The position numbers and the translations under genes were made by a program. Under the pieces are notes generated by a model that had not been told where the DNA came from, did not search any database, and saw only the letters and a list, made by a program, of their open reading frames with translations. Shown here piece by piece: positions 16,132 through 23,949 of a stretch of DNA of 43,552 bases. The DNA is from a virus: IMG/VR virus record IMGVR_UViG_3300032093_000257, positions 1-43,552 of that record. One strand, written 5' to 3'. How positions within the stretch are numbered: the stretch's first letter is position 1; each line of letters starts with the position of its first letter.

Positions 16132-17049
16132 TCAGGGCGGCGACGGTGATGTGTTGTCCACGTAGGCGCCGAGCAGGTCGGTGCCGGAGTACACGAAGTA
16201 CGTGTTTCCACCCGTGGTTGGCAGTGCGATGCTCCCGCCAGCGGGCACAGTCAATGTCTCGATGACGTTGCCGGCGCTGTCTTGCACCGTGATAGTTCGG
16301 GCGGACGTGCTGGAGTTGTAGGCCAGATTGCCGTTGATGCCCACACCGTAGGCGTTAGAGTCGATCTTCTGCTGGAGCTCAACGATCTCGCTGTCAACGT
16401 ACTGCTTGAGGGCTGAGTAGAAGGCGTCGAGGTTGAGGGTCAGTGTGACGCCGCACGGATCCGTGATCGTGCCGTTCTCGGCTGCACCGAACACGATTTC
16501 GTTCGCATGTGTACCTGTGGTGGTCGTCTCGATGCTCGTGACGATCGACGGCGGCATCTGCTTGACGAGGCCGTCTTCAACCTTGAACTGGCAGACGGTG
16601 CCGGTGAAGCCGCTGGGGCAGCAGTCATCGCCGTTGCCCGTAGGCGCGGTGAAGCGGAAGATGGCAGCCGAGGAGGTGCCGATGTTCTCGACGCTCCAGC
16701 TTGTGCCGGTGCCCTCGATGATGATCGGATCGACCGTGACGGTGGAGCCCGGCCCGGGGTCGCCCTTCGGGCCTCGCGCGCCCGTGCCGCCGCTGCCGCT
16801 GCTCGTGCCGCCGCAGCAGTCATCCGGCGTGTAGACGGGCGTCTCGCCAGCGTAGATGCTGGAGATGCAGCCGTCGAGGTTGACGACGATGGTGGCGTTC
16901 GCAAACGTGCCCGGGGTGAGCGAGACGTTCTGGCACTTGGGCAGGGGCAGCCCGCTGTCGTCAGCGCAGCCGCAATCGCTGCACCCGCTGCTGTTGCTGC
17001 CGCAGGGCGATGCGCTCGTGCAGTCTCCGGTGGGCTTGTCGCATGCCAT
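16132..17049 (-). CDS. Cys-rich structural protein with short collagen-like stretch
   Basis: This 305-residue protein has a strikingly cysteine-rich start: ten cysteines within the first 80 residues, among them CSDCGC and CC. A short collagen-like run (GARGPKGDPGPG, about 91-102) follows, and then a beta-rich body with helix KQYVDSEIVELQQKID near 215-230. Collagen-like and Gly-rich connectors with beta-structured ends are common in phage tail fibres and head fibres. The start overlaps the upstream stop (TAATG). It lies between connector genes and the nozzle gene, so a tail or head-fibre role is likely. I do not recognise the family. Confidence 0.6.
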   Translation of the reverse strand: MACDKPTGDCTSASPCGSNSSGCSDCGCADDSGLPLPKCQNVSLTPGTFANATIVVNLDGCISSIYAGETPVYTPDDCCGGTSSGSGGTGARGPKGDPGPGSTVTVDPIIIEGTGTSWSVENIGTSSAAIFRFTAPTGNGDDCCPSGFTGTVCQFKVEDGLVKQMPPSIVTSIETTTTGTHANEIVFGAAENGTITDPCGVTLTLNLDAFYSALKQYVDSEIVELQQKIDSNAYGVGINGNLAYNSSTSARTITVQDSAGNVIETLTVPAGGSIALPTTGGNTYFVYSGTDLLGAYVDNTSPSPP

Positions 17050-17738
17050 TACTCTTCCTCCTGCGCCTTCTCGTACTTGATCTGAATTCCGAGGTAGGTC
17101 AGTGCGTTCTTGAACTCGTTCTGGGATTCAACCGCTGCACCCACCGCGTGGCGGTCGCCTTGCAAGGCGCGGTACAGGATGTAGCTGCGGATGGCCGGCA
17201 AGAACTTGCAGTCGCCTGTGGTGGCGCCGCCCAGGATGTCGGCCTCGCTGGCTGAGGGTGCGCCGTGGACGCACTTGAGTTTGACCCACACATCCACGCC
17301 TGGAGGGATCGGCGGGTCCACCGTGAACACGCCGTTCATCCCGACTTCGACGGTGATGCTGTTGATCAGTTGCGTGGTCGAGGTGGTGCCGTCGCTGTTG
17401 GTCACGCTCTTGCACACCGGCCGATACCACTTCGAGATGTCGCTGGTGGATGAGCCGGTGGACGATAGGTCTTTGAGCGTGTTGCCGTCAGCGTCGATCT
17501 GGGCCACCACGCCCGTGACGTTGGTGCAGCCGCAGCACCGCGCGTCCTGGTGGGCGCCTGTGGCCAGCTTCATCACGATGAAGTCGGTGAACAGATCCGG
17601 GCGGTGGCTGGACACGAAGCACATGGCCTCGCTGTAGAACGCAGCCAGCATGCTCAGCGGGTAGCGGCGAAACGGCGCGCCTGGGCGGTCGTCGCCGAGT
17701 TGCGCGGCGATGGTGCGCAGGAACTCGTGGATCAGCAT
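17049..17738 (-). CDS. Putative head-tail connector protein, 229 aa
   Basis: The first 70 residues are helical (MLIHEFLRTIAAQLGDD, RYPLSMLAAFYSEAMCFV), a beta-rich centre with the motif CCGC (about 68-71) and CVHG follows, and a C-terminal helical part (ILYRALQGDRHAVGAAVESQNEF) closes it. The ATG at 17738 is preferred because it overlaps the upstream stop (TGATG) and has GGGAGGG before it. It lies two genes after the capsid genes and next to the likely adaptor, so a connector or tail-completion role is inferred from position. No family is recognised. Confidence 0.5.
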   Translation of the reverse strand: MLIHEFLRTIAAQLGDDRPGAPFRRYPLSMLAAFYSEAMCFVSSHRPDLFTDFIVMKLATGAHQDARCCGCTNVTGVVAQIDADGNTLKDLSSTGSSTSDISKWYRPVCKSVTNSDGTTSTTQLINSITVEVGMNGVFTVDPPIPPGVDVWVKLKCVHGAPSASEADILGGATTGDCKFLPAIRSYILYRALQGDRHAVGAAVESQNEFKNALTYLGIQIKYEKAQEEE

Positions 17739-18625
17739 CACGCCCTCCCGATGGCGCAGCAACCGGTTGCAAACGGAGAGCCGGGCTGATGCGTGTCAAG
17801 GGCGTTCTGCGTGGCCGCTTCGACCCTGGCCTTGCGCATGGCCCGCTCGAACTCTTGGCGCATCTTGTCGGCGCGGCTGAACATCAGCGAGTCGCCTCTG
17901 AAGTTGGCGTAGCCTCGGGCGGTGCGGTAGCGACCGACAGCGTAGACATCCTCGATCATCGCCGCCCGCGCGCCCATAGCGATCTCGCGCCGGTACTGGG
18001 TGTAGAGGTAGACATCGTGCTTGCACGACTCTTCCGTCGGGGCTGACCACACGGTCACCAGAATCTTGTCGGGGCCTGAGCGTTGGGTGTGGCAGCCGCA
18101 GCTTCCGGCGTGGGGGCGGATGTGCAGTTCCTGCCGGGCGATGTTGACGCTGACCTCACCGAGGTCCACGCCACCGCTGTGGCATTCGCAGTTGCACGCA
18201 CCGCTGGCGCTGTCGATGGCCATGACGCCCTGGACAGACTCATCCTCGAAGGGGAACAGCGGGTAGGTGTGGATGCCGGGCTGCAGCCGAACCGTGACCC
18301 TGCGCTGCAGCACCCGCGCCTTCTGGGCGAACTCAATGGCTGCGCGCCGGGCGTAGGTGGCGGCGAGGTCTTCGGAGGCATCGTCGATGCCCGCGATGAT
18401 TTCGGGCACCCACCGATACCAGTCGTAGGTGTCAACCGGCTCGACGATCTCGTTCTCGCCACACGGGCAGTCGGGATCGGGATCCGGGGCGGGGCTGGGC
18501 TCTTCGCACTTCGGCGTCGGCATGCAGCACATGCTGAACGGCTCGTTGCCGATGCCCCAGTCAACGATGATGCCGTTGACCGGAGAGTAGCGAAGGGTGG
18601 GCTTCCAGCCCCGTTGGTTGCTCAC
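17738..18625 (-). CDS. Putative tail adaptor / connector protein
   Basis: This 295-residue protein has a Cys/Pro-rich N-terminal insert (CCMPTPKCEEPSPAPDPDPD, then CPCG) and a second cluster CNCECHSG with CGCH in the middle. A helical region (about 78-105, ASEDLAATYARRAAIEFAQK) is followed by a beta-rich part and a C-terminal helical part (ADKMRQEFERAMRKARVEA). The helix, beta sandwich and helix arrangement is reminiscent of T7 gp11-type adaptors that dock to the portal. The GTG start at 18625 overlaps the previous stop (GTGA). The cysteine clusters suggest metal binding or disulfides and are not typical of adaptors. Role inferred from gene order. Confidence 0.5.
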   Translation of the reverse strand: MSNQRGWKPTLRYSPVNGIIVDWGIGNEPFSMCCMPTPKCEEPSPAPDPDPDCPCGENEIVEPVDTYDWYRWVPEIIAGIDDASEDLAATYARRAAIEFAQKARVLQRRVTVRLQPGIHTYPLFPFEDESVQGVMAIDSASGACNCECHSGGVDLGEVSVNIARQELHIRPHAGSCGCHTQRSGPDKILVTVWSAPTEESCKHDVYLYTQYRREIAMGARAAMIEDVYAVGRYRTARGYANFRGDSLMFSRADKMRQEFERAMRKARVEAATQNALDTHQPGSPFATGCCAIGRA

Positions 18626-18840
18626 AGCACGGCTTCCTTGCTCGGAGCCTCAGTGCCCGGCTCAGGGGTAGCGGGGCTGGTCAGCATCGAGTCAGTGTCC
18701 TTGACGTAGCTGTCGGTGCTTACGTGTGAGATCACCAGCTTGTTCTCCTGGTTGTTGAACCTGTGGAGGATGCCGCCCTGGTGGGGCAATAGTGGGATTT
18801 TGAGTCCGTTGACTCGACTCACGATGTGGGGAGTAGACAT
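18622..18840 (-). CDS. Hypothetical 72-aa protein
   Basis: This is a short protein (MSTPHIVSRVNGLKIPLLPH...) with a basic beta-rich first half and an acidic, Pro/Thr-rich end (ATPEPGTEAPSKEAVL). The ATG at 18840 has AAAGGAACGAC before it, which decides against the longer frame from 18867. It is the first gene after the terminator that follows the capsid block, and its stop overlaps the start of the next gene. Function not recognised; it is probably a minor structural or assembly factor. Confidence 0.55.
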   Translation of the reverse strand: MSTPHIVSRVNGLKIPLLPHQGGILHRFNNQENKLVISHVSTDSYVKDTDSMLTSPATPEPGTEAPSKEAVL

Positions 18841-18900
18841 GTCGTTCCTTTGCGGTTGAGAAGTCATGCCACAGCAGCGCCATCGGCGGTGCCGGGCGAG

Positions 18901-18910
18901 TCGATTCTAG
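18901..18910 (-). promoter_or_regulatory. Candidate promoter element after capsid terminator
   Basis: In the 132-base gap between the 72-aa gene and the head-protein gene, just past the terminator, the minus strand reads CTAGAATCGA. It contains TAGAAT, a good -10 box, but only a weak -35 (TTTCTT, 17 bases upstream). The same decamer forms the -10 region of the promoter before the giant gene. Confidence 0.35.
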
Positions 18911-18920
18911 CGATGCTACG

Positions 18921-18951
18921 CCCAAAAAGAAACGGGGGCCGCAGCCCCCGT
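18921..18951 (-). terminator. Intrinsic terminator after head genes, minus strand
   Basis: On the minus strand ACGGGGGC pairs perfectly with GCCCCCGT across a four-base loop (stem 32-39 with 44-51 of the 189xx block), followed by TTTCTTTTT. It closes the scaffold, capsid and head-protein unit and should lower expression of the tail genes relative to capsid. Confidence 0.85.
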
Positions 18952-18972
18952 CCGTCTAGACCCTACGCGGGT

Positions 18973-19644
18973 TTAGATCAGCGCTTCCGAGCGGCCCGGG
19001 GCCACGTAGGTGGCGTCCAGTTGGATGTCGAAGAAGCCCTTCAACCCACCGGCCGGCAGGCCCGTGACTTCCAGGATGACGACATCGCTGTCCAGCACGA
19101 AGTTGCCGCCGTCACCGGCCGCGCCGTAGGTGTAGACGCGGGTGGCGCCAGACAGCGCACCCAGACCCGTCCAAGCACCAGCAGCTTGCACCCGGCCCAC
19201 AGACGAGCAGCCGTCGGCTGAGTCCGTCTCGCTGACCTCGATCAACTGGGTGTCGGGCAGCACGGTTCCGTTGCGGGTCTTGATGTCGAAGGTAAAGCCA
19301 GCCTCTTCGGCCAGCACCTTCAACGTCAGGTGCGTCAGGAACGTGTGAGCGGGCAGCACCACCAGTTCGAGCTGGGCGCCAACACCTTGGGTGTTGATCC
19401 ACTCGACGATGCGCTTGCGTTCGCTGTCGGCCTCCTCGCTGAAGCGCCAGTTGTCACGGTTGCCGTAGGGCGACGTGTGAATGTTGGCGTTCTCGGGGTT
19501 GATCGTCCGGTTCAGACGGTCGTAGTCGATGGTCACGCCGGGTTCGCAGCACGCACCCGACAGGTGCTGAGCCCACACGCTCAGCTTGTTCAGACCACCC
19601 CGGAAGAGTTGATACGCTTTCGCGTTCTTTGCGGTCCATGCCAT
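18973..19644 (-). CDS. Head-associated (decoration-like) protein, 223 aa
   Basis: This 223-residue protein directly follows the major capsid gene and is itself followed by the strong terminator, which places it in the high-expression head unit. The first 100 residues are mixed helical (AWTAKNAKAYQLFRGGLNKL, EEADSERKRIVEWINTQG) and the rest is beta-rich (VYTYGAAGDGGNFVLDSDVV). A CC pair stands at 32-33. GAGGTAACTCAA precedes the ATG. A head decoration, minor capsid or tail-attachment role is likely from position; I do not recognise a family. Confidence 0.55.
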   Translation of the reverse strand: MAWTAKNAKAYQLFRGGLNKLSVWAQHLSGACCEPGVTIDYDRLNRTINPENANIHTSPYGNRDNWRFSEEADSERKRIVEWINTQGVGAQLELVVLPAHTFLTHLTLKVLAEEAGFTFDIKTRNGTVLPDTQLIEVSETDSADGCSSVGRVQAAGAWTGLGALSGATRVYTYGAAGDGGNFVLDSDVVILEVTGLPAGGLKGFFDIQLDATYVAPGRSEALI

Positions 19645-19688
19645 TTGAGTTACCTCGTTTCAGAAAGATGTTGAACTAGGCCGTCGGC

Positions 19689-20669
19689 TTAGACCTTGGA
19701 GAAGGCAACTGCGACAGCTTCCGGGCGGATGACGTGCGTGTCCCACACGAACTCACCAACCAGCGACCACTCGAACGGGTGCTCGTACCACTTCGAGTCT
19801 ATAACCTCGAAAGCGTGGAGCACTTGGCTCGGGTCCAGCATCAACACCGGGGCAATGTTGCCGGCAGCACCGTAGTTGCTGGCGAACAGTTGCATCGACG
19901 TGAACACCTCGAAGCCGAGGATACGGCCGATGTAGCCGGTCACAAATGCGTTCTTCTCAGAGCAGCACTTGTTGTACTCAGACATCATCTTCAGCGCCCA
20001 ACGCTCAAGCTGGATCGGCAGAATGATGATGGGGTTGCCACCGGGGCCAGGGCCTTCCTGATCCAAGTTGCCGCACATCATGCCGGCCTCTTGGGCGATC
20101 TGGCGGAAGTTGTAGAACAAATCTTCCAGGCCAGCCACAGAGTTGGCGTTCAGGGCGGTGGTGTCTTGCCAGCCCAGGTCGATGCCGTGGCTCATCTTGC
20201 CAGCGCTGTTGCCGACGTTGTCAGCAGAGGCGGAGGCCATGATCTTCGGGATCGAGTAGGCGTCGATCAGTTGGCGGATGCCGTTGTCCAGGCGCCGCTT
20301 GACTGACTCTTCCCACATGTCGAAGTTCTGGCACATGATGCGCCGGTCGTAGTTCGAGAGCTTCCACTCGAACTTGCGGCCTTGGCAGATGGTCATCGAG
20401 TTGGTGTCGATGCCAGGACCATCGAACACATCGGGGTGCTCGTTGTTCTGCCGGTCAGTGCCGAACAGGTTCAGAGTCTGTTCGATGCCGTAGATGACCT
20501 TGCCACCACACATCAGTTCTTCGGTGGACATGAAGTCCGACTTGGCAATCGCCGGCAGCAAGCTGCACTGGTGGTATGCCTGAACGATCTTTGCGGAGAT
20601 GCGGTCCGGTGCAAAGATGGAGCCTTTGATGTCGCCACCGTAGCCGCCACTGTTGACGTTGTTGCCCAT
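19689..20669 (-). CDS. Major capsid protein
   Basis: This 326-residue protein directly follows the scaffold gene and has the length and mixed alpha/beta layout of an HK97-fold capsid protein. It starts with a Gly/Asn-rich arm (MGNNVNSGGYGGDIKGSIF), has a helix-rich middle (WEESVKRRLDNGIRQLIDAY) and ends in a compact beta region (PFEWSLVGEFVWDTHVI). Nine or so cysteines (MCGG, CQGRK, MCQNF, MMCGN, KCCSEK) are unusual and could allow disulfide or metal cross-links. GAGGAAACTCAAA lies before the ATG. Assignment rests on gene order and size, since no short signature is diagnostic. It should be the most abundant virion protein. Confidence 0.75.
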   Translation of the reverse strand: MGNNVNSGGYGGDIKGSIFAPDRISAKIVQAYHQCSLLPAIAKSDFMSTEELMCGGKVIYGIEQTLNLFGTDRQNNEHPDVFDGPGIDTNSMTICQGRKFEWKLSNYDRRIMCQNFDMWEESVKRRLDNGIRQLIDAYSIPKIMASASADNVGNSAGKMSHGIDLGWQDTTALNANSVAGLEDLFYNFRQIAQEAGMMCGNLDQEGPGPGGNPIIILPIQLERWALKMMSEYNKCCSEKNAFVTGYIGRILGFEVFTSMQLFASNYGAAGNIAPVLMLDPSQVLHAFEVIDSKWYEHPFEWSLVGEFVWDTHVIRPEAVAVAFSKV

Positions 20670-20687
20670 TTTGAGTTTCCTCGTGAA

Positions 20688-21656
20688 TCAAGCGGTAAGT
20701 TGAGAAAGAAGTTTCTCGGCCTCTTTGAACTGGCGTGCTCGGGTTAACCGAGTCGCTTCGTTGCGGATAGCACGAGCCTCTTCTGGGGTAAGTACTCTCT
20801 TCCCGCCATTTGACGACCTATTCGAGTCGCGGTCAAGATGGGCCGACAAACGGGTAGTCGGGTCAGGAGTACGGTTGGGTTGGTTTGTATCCCTCTCATA
20901 CCGTTTGAGCATCTGCCGTAGCTTCGGCTCAAGCGACTTCGCGGTATCGAGGTCTGAAGCGTGGACGAACTGGTTCAGCAAAATGGCGGCCGAGTCGTCC
21001 CCTTCCAACCACTTCGTGAACTGTGCGTCAGCGCCTAGCTTGACAAGACCCAGAGATTCGGCCGTAGAGCGAACGTATACGTCCCTCGTACGGGCGTCTC
21101 GTTTGGCCAAGACTTCGTTGATGAGAGCTTCCGGGTCTTTGACTGCAGACGCTGCCTTGGAGTAGGCGTTGCGTGCAGCTTTGCGGATGAGCTCTGCAGC
21201 GGCCGGATCGAGCATCTCGATCTCGTCCTTGCTCATGCCCTCAAAGGGGTCGAAGTTCTCAGCCGCCTGCTTGGCCTTGGCTGTGGCCTGGGCGGCTTGG
21301 TGTTCTGCGAGTTGGTGCTGATACTCGGTGATCTGGCGTTGCTGCGCCTCGAAGGCGACGCGCATCTCATCGAGTTGTCGTTGCAGCGGGGCTACACGAC
21401 CAAGGGCCGAAGCCAGTTGGTTGTGCAGTTCATCGTTGCCGGGTGCGGCAGGAGCGGGCGCAGGTGCAGGCGGGTTGCCATCGGCTTGCCCGAGGTTCAT
21501 GTCGGGTGCGGGCAGGCCGTCAAGTGGGTTCCTGGCCATCCGGGGTGCGTCTGGACCACGGTCTGGGTCAGCGGCCACGGGGTTGGCGGGAAGGGGCTTG
21601 CCGGTGCGCTTTGCGCGCCATGCTGCGAGTTCTGCGTCGGAGAGAGTCGTGCTCAT
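20688..21656 (-). CDS. Capsid scaffolding protein
   Basis: This is a highly charged, mainly helical protein of 322 residues. A Pro/Ala-rich start (to about 75) is followed by a coiled coil (about 76-134, LQRQLDEMRVAFEAQQRQIT), further helices, and a basic C-terminal segment (EEARAIRNEATRLTRARQFK) suited to contact the capsid. This is the usual plan of an assembly scaffold, which directs capsid polymerisation and then leaves or is cleaved. It lies directly upstream of the capsid gene, and its ATG overlaps the preceding stop (ATGA), with CAGGAGCACCTAG before it. It has no cysteine, in contrast to the structural proteins around it, as expected if it is not in the mature particle. Confidence 0.8.
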   Translation of the reverse strand: MSTTLSDAELAAWRAKRTGKPLPANPVAADPDRGPDAPRMARNPLDGLPAPDMNLGQADGNPPAPAPAPAAPGNDELHNQLASALGRVAPLQRQLDEMRVAFEAQQRQITEYQHQLAEHQAAQATAKAKQAAENFDPFEGMSKDEIEMLDPAAAELIRKAARNAYSKAASAVKDPEALINEVLAKRDARTRDVYVRSTAESLGLVKLGADAQFTKWLEGDDSAAILLNQFVHASDLDTAKSLEPKLRQMLKRYERDTNQPNRTPDPTTRLSAHLDRDSNRSSNGGKRVLTPEEARAIRNEATRLTRARQFKEAEKLLSQLTA

Positions 21657-21913
21657 CTAGGTGCTCCTGCGGCAACTGGGACACCCCGGCCTTGCTGGGC
21701 GGGATCCTGTGTTGGCGTGATGCGGTTGAGGATGGAGTTGATCCCTTGTCCTCGGCCGCAGATGACGGCCGTGGCGTAGGGATCATTGGTGCGTGCGGAC
21801 TGCCGATAGTTCTGCAGTTCCGCGTCTTCGAGAAGCACGGTCAGCGCTTTGCCCAGGGGTGACTCAGAGGCCACCTCCTGGCGCAAGAGCTTCTCGGCTT
21901 CCAAAGGGGTCAT
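21653..21913 (-). CDS. Hypothetical 86-aa protein upstream of scaffold
   Basis: This is an acidic, mostly helical protein (TPLEAEKLLRQEVASE, GKALTVLLEDAELQNYRQSA) with a Pro/Gly-rich end. It overlaps the scaffold gene by four bases (ATGA), so the two are translated together. Small helical proteins at this place are common in podoviruses and may help head assembly. The binding site before the ATG at 21913 is weak, and coupling from the gene 3 bases upstream is likely. No family recognised. Confidence 0.6.
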   Translation of the reverse strand: MTPLEAEKLLRQEVASESPLGKALTVLLEDAELQNYRQSARTNDPYATAVICGRGQGINSILNRITPTQDPAQQGRGVPVAAGAPR

Positions 21914-21916
21914 GGC

Positions 21917-22075
21917 TCAGCGCTTGCGTGCGGACCCGGGGCACACCTTGCAGGTGTGGTCCTTGGGCACGTTGAACCGAGGGGTGGGTTGAGCCGGCGG
22001 CATACGCACAGAGCCTTGCCCCATCGAGGAGGGTTTGCTGTGCATGACGCTTTTGCCAGAGCCTGGAGCTTTCAT
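21917..22075 (-). CDS. Small basic CxxC protein, 52 aa
   Basis: This 52-residue basic protein (MKAPGSGKSVMHSKPSSMGQ...) has HTCKVCPGS near its end, giving one CxxC pair. GAAAGGTCACCC stands before the ATG, and its stop is 3 bases before the next gene, so it is a well-placed member of the operon. It could be a small structural or nucleic-acid-associated protein; two cysteines alone would not make a zinc site unless it dimerises. Function unknown. Confidence 0.6.
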   Translation of the reverse strand: MKAPGSGKSVMHSKPSSMGQGSVRMPPAQPTPRFNVPKDHTCKVCPGSARKR

Positions 22076-22113
22076 GGGTGACCTTTCGAGTCAGGGTTGT
22101 GAAGATACCACGC

Positions 22114-22842
22114 CTACTGGCAGGCGCAGTTCGAGCAGTTGGCGGCGTAGCCGATGACTGTGCCGTCGCACTCCACCACTTTGATCGTGTGACCTTCACC
22201 AGCGGTGGGGTAGATCCAGATGCTGTCGGTGGATGTGTCGCCAGGGCACGGTGCCATCTCAACAGTAGCGGCCGGGTCTTTCGGGTCCATCTCATGGAAA
22301 CCGTATCCGGCTTGACCGTCGCACGACAGCGGCAGGCTGGGGCAGTAGCACGTCTTGGTCGTGGGGTTCCAGCGTAGGGTGCCGCAGTTGGACCGCTGCT
22401 CACGCTCGATGACCCAGTTCTCGCAACGCACTTGCCCGGTGTCGGTCCAGACTTCGTCGTAGCACCGGCAGGTGCAGGCCATGCAGCCGTCGCTCTCAGT
22501 TTCCTGGAGCTCGACGGTGACTTGGGCGCTGGGGTCCGCGTCCACGCGCACGCGCAGGGGCACGTTCTGCGGGGTGTCCAGCACGAAGAACGGGTACTCG
22601 GCCGTCATTACCGCTTCGTTGCGGTCAGAGCACTTCAGGACGGTCGTGCCCAGAATCTGGATGTTCGGCGGCAGGGCATCGCAGCAGACGTTCCCGACGA
22701 AGTCGGGGGCGCGTGAGAGATGCAGCAGTTCGATGTAGACCTTGTCATCGCCCGTGAGCCCGGTGGCATACAGGGTCACCTGCTTGCCGGGCTGGATGAT
22801 GAAATAGCTTGACGTTGATTTGTACGGGCTTACGAGGTCCAC
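22114..22842 (-). CDS. Cys-rich structural protein, paralogue of next gene upstream
   Basis: This 242-residue protein has a first half that matches the product of 22860-23240 (shared KQVTLYATGLTG-DKV-IE pattern, then CC, and a VLD-PQ-x-x-LR-RV strand). The second half is cysteine-rich, with CMACTCRCYDE, CYCPSLPLSC and the terminal CSNCACQ. No membrane segment or signal peptide is seen. The GTG start at 22842 has GAAAGGCC before it. The beta-rich N-terminal domain and the cysteines suggest an extracellular, particle-bound role, perhaps decoration. Function not recognised. Confidence 0.55.
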   Translation of the reverse strand: MDLVSPYKSTSSYFIIQPGKQVTLYATGLTGDDKVYIELLHLSRAPDFVGNVCCDALPPNIQILGTTVLKCSDRNEAVMTAEYPFFVLDTPQNVPLRVRVDADPSAQVTVELQETESDGCMACTCRCYDEVWTDTGQVRCENWVIEREQRSNCGTLRWNPTTKTCYCPSLPLSCDGQAGYGFHEMDPKDPAATVEMAPCPGDTSTDSIWIYPTAGEGHTIKVVECDGTVIGYAANCSNCACQ

Positions 22843-22859
22843 GGCTTTGGCCTTTCAGA

Positions 22860-23240
22860 TCAGGAACCGAACATCGTGCTGTTGGTGTCTTGCTTGAAGA
22901 CCTCAACGACAGACATGGTATCGGCTACAACGCGGGCCCGCAGCCAGAACTCTTGAGGTGCATCGAGCACAGCCCAAGGGTCAGTAGCCGTCAGTTCAAC
23001 GGCCTGGGATGCGTCACAGCCACACTTGCGAGTGAGGGGTGCAGTCCATCCGACATCGGGCAGCGACACAGGGCCGGGGCAGCACAGATCTCCGGAGGGG
23101 CCGCCGGGCGAAGTCAACGCCACGATCTCGATGACCACCTTGTCCGTCCCAGCAAGGCCGGTTGCCAGCAATGTGATTTGCTTGCCGATGTCGATCTTGA
23201 ACAGGTCTGACTCAACCTGCTCGCTGGAGACGATTCGCAT
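22860..23240 (-). CDS. Small beta-rich structural protein, 126 aa
   Basis: This is a 126-residue single-domain beta-rich protein. It contains GKQITLLATGLAGTDKVVIE (19-38), a CC pair followed by CGC, and PWAVLDAPQEFWLRARVVAD near the end. It is the single-domain paralogue of the following gene. The ATG at 23240 has GAGGAA before it and overlaps the end of the endolysin gene by 29 bases, so both share a transcript. It could be a decoration or fibre-associated protein; the function is not known. Confidence 0.55.
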   Translation of the reverse strand: MRIVSSEQVESDLFKIDIGKQITLLATGLAGTDKVVIEIVALTSPGGPSGDLCCPGPVSLPDVGWTAPLTRKCGCDASQAVELTATDPWAVLDAPQEFWLRARVVADTMSVVEVFKQDTNSTMFGS

Positions 23241-23949
23241 ACGCGTTCCTCACGGTGTTCGCGGGATTGTAGGAGGTAGGTGTGCTGGCCGGCAAGACTT
23301 CAGGCGTGGGGTCTACCAACGTCACTTCAGGTGTAGGTTCCGGTGCAAGCGCCAGACACTTCTCGTACCGAGACTTGCGATCCGCAAGCCCGATGAGCCC
23401 GCCGTTGATGCGCTTGGTCAGCTTCTCGAACTCGCCTGAATCGGCAAGCTCAGCGCAGTTGTTGGACGCCCAGAACCAACCGGCCGATCGGGCTGCGTGC
23501 AGCGGCTGCAGCAGGAGATCCGGGTTGTTCACGAGGTCGATGCCGAGCGCCTGTCCGCACTTCGTGTAGTTGTACTTGCCGGTCAACTGCTTGAGCCCCC
23601 GGCCACGGTACTTCCACCCATCGCCCGCGACTTCGCTGCCGTTGCCCATCCGATTGGAGTAGACGCTGTTGGCGATCTTCTCGGGGTTGCGGTGGTACTT
23701 CTGGGCGAACTCCAGGTTCGGGAAGCGCTTGGGCCAGATGCGCATCAGCGCCTCGGCGCTGTAGTTCACGTTCTCCACCAGCCGCGTGAAGCCGCCACTC
23801 TCGTGCGCGCATTGCGCCAGGAAAGCCGCGATGCGCTTGTGAGTGTTGATCTCGAACTCGGTGCAGGTGGCGATCATGCCGGGCAGCCAAGTGTCAGCGT
23901 CGGCCGGCTTGACGCCGACCGCGATGAGATGCTCCTTGGTGGGGCTCAC
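23212..23949 (-). CDS. Endolysin, glycoside hydrolase family 19 type
   Basis: This 245-residue protein is of the chitinase-like GH19 class that many Gram-negative phages use as endolysin. The catalytic glutamate is E50 in AQCAHESGGF; the conserved YRGRGLKQLTGKYNY stretch (114-128) shapes the active cleft. The enzyme hydrolyses the glycan strands of peptidoglycan at the end of infection. It has no signal peptide, so export depends on a holin. Residues about 205-245 are a Pro/Thr-rich tail not typical of the family. The GTG start at 23949 overlaps the stop of the preceding membrane protein (GTGA), which supports a lysis unit with the two membrane genes upstream. Confidence 0.85.
   Translation of the reverse strand: MSPTKEHLIAVGVKPADADTWLPGMIATCTEFEINTHKRIAAFLAQCAHESGGFTRLVENVNYSAEALMRIWPKRFPNLEFAQKYHRNPEKIANSVYSNRMGNGSEVAGDGWKYRGRGLKQLTGKYNYTKCGQALGIDLVNNPDLLLQPLHAARSAGWFWASNNCAELADSGEFEKLTKRINGGLIGLADRKSRYEKCLALAPEPTPEVTLVDPTPEVLPASTPTSYNPANTVRNAYANRLQRAG

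Noticed and set aside
16748-16783. Long collagen-like fibre
   Set aside because: Only about four Gly-x-y triplets are present; this is too short to be a collagen-type shaft, so it is noted only as a short stretch.
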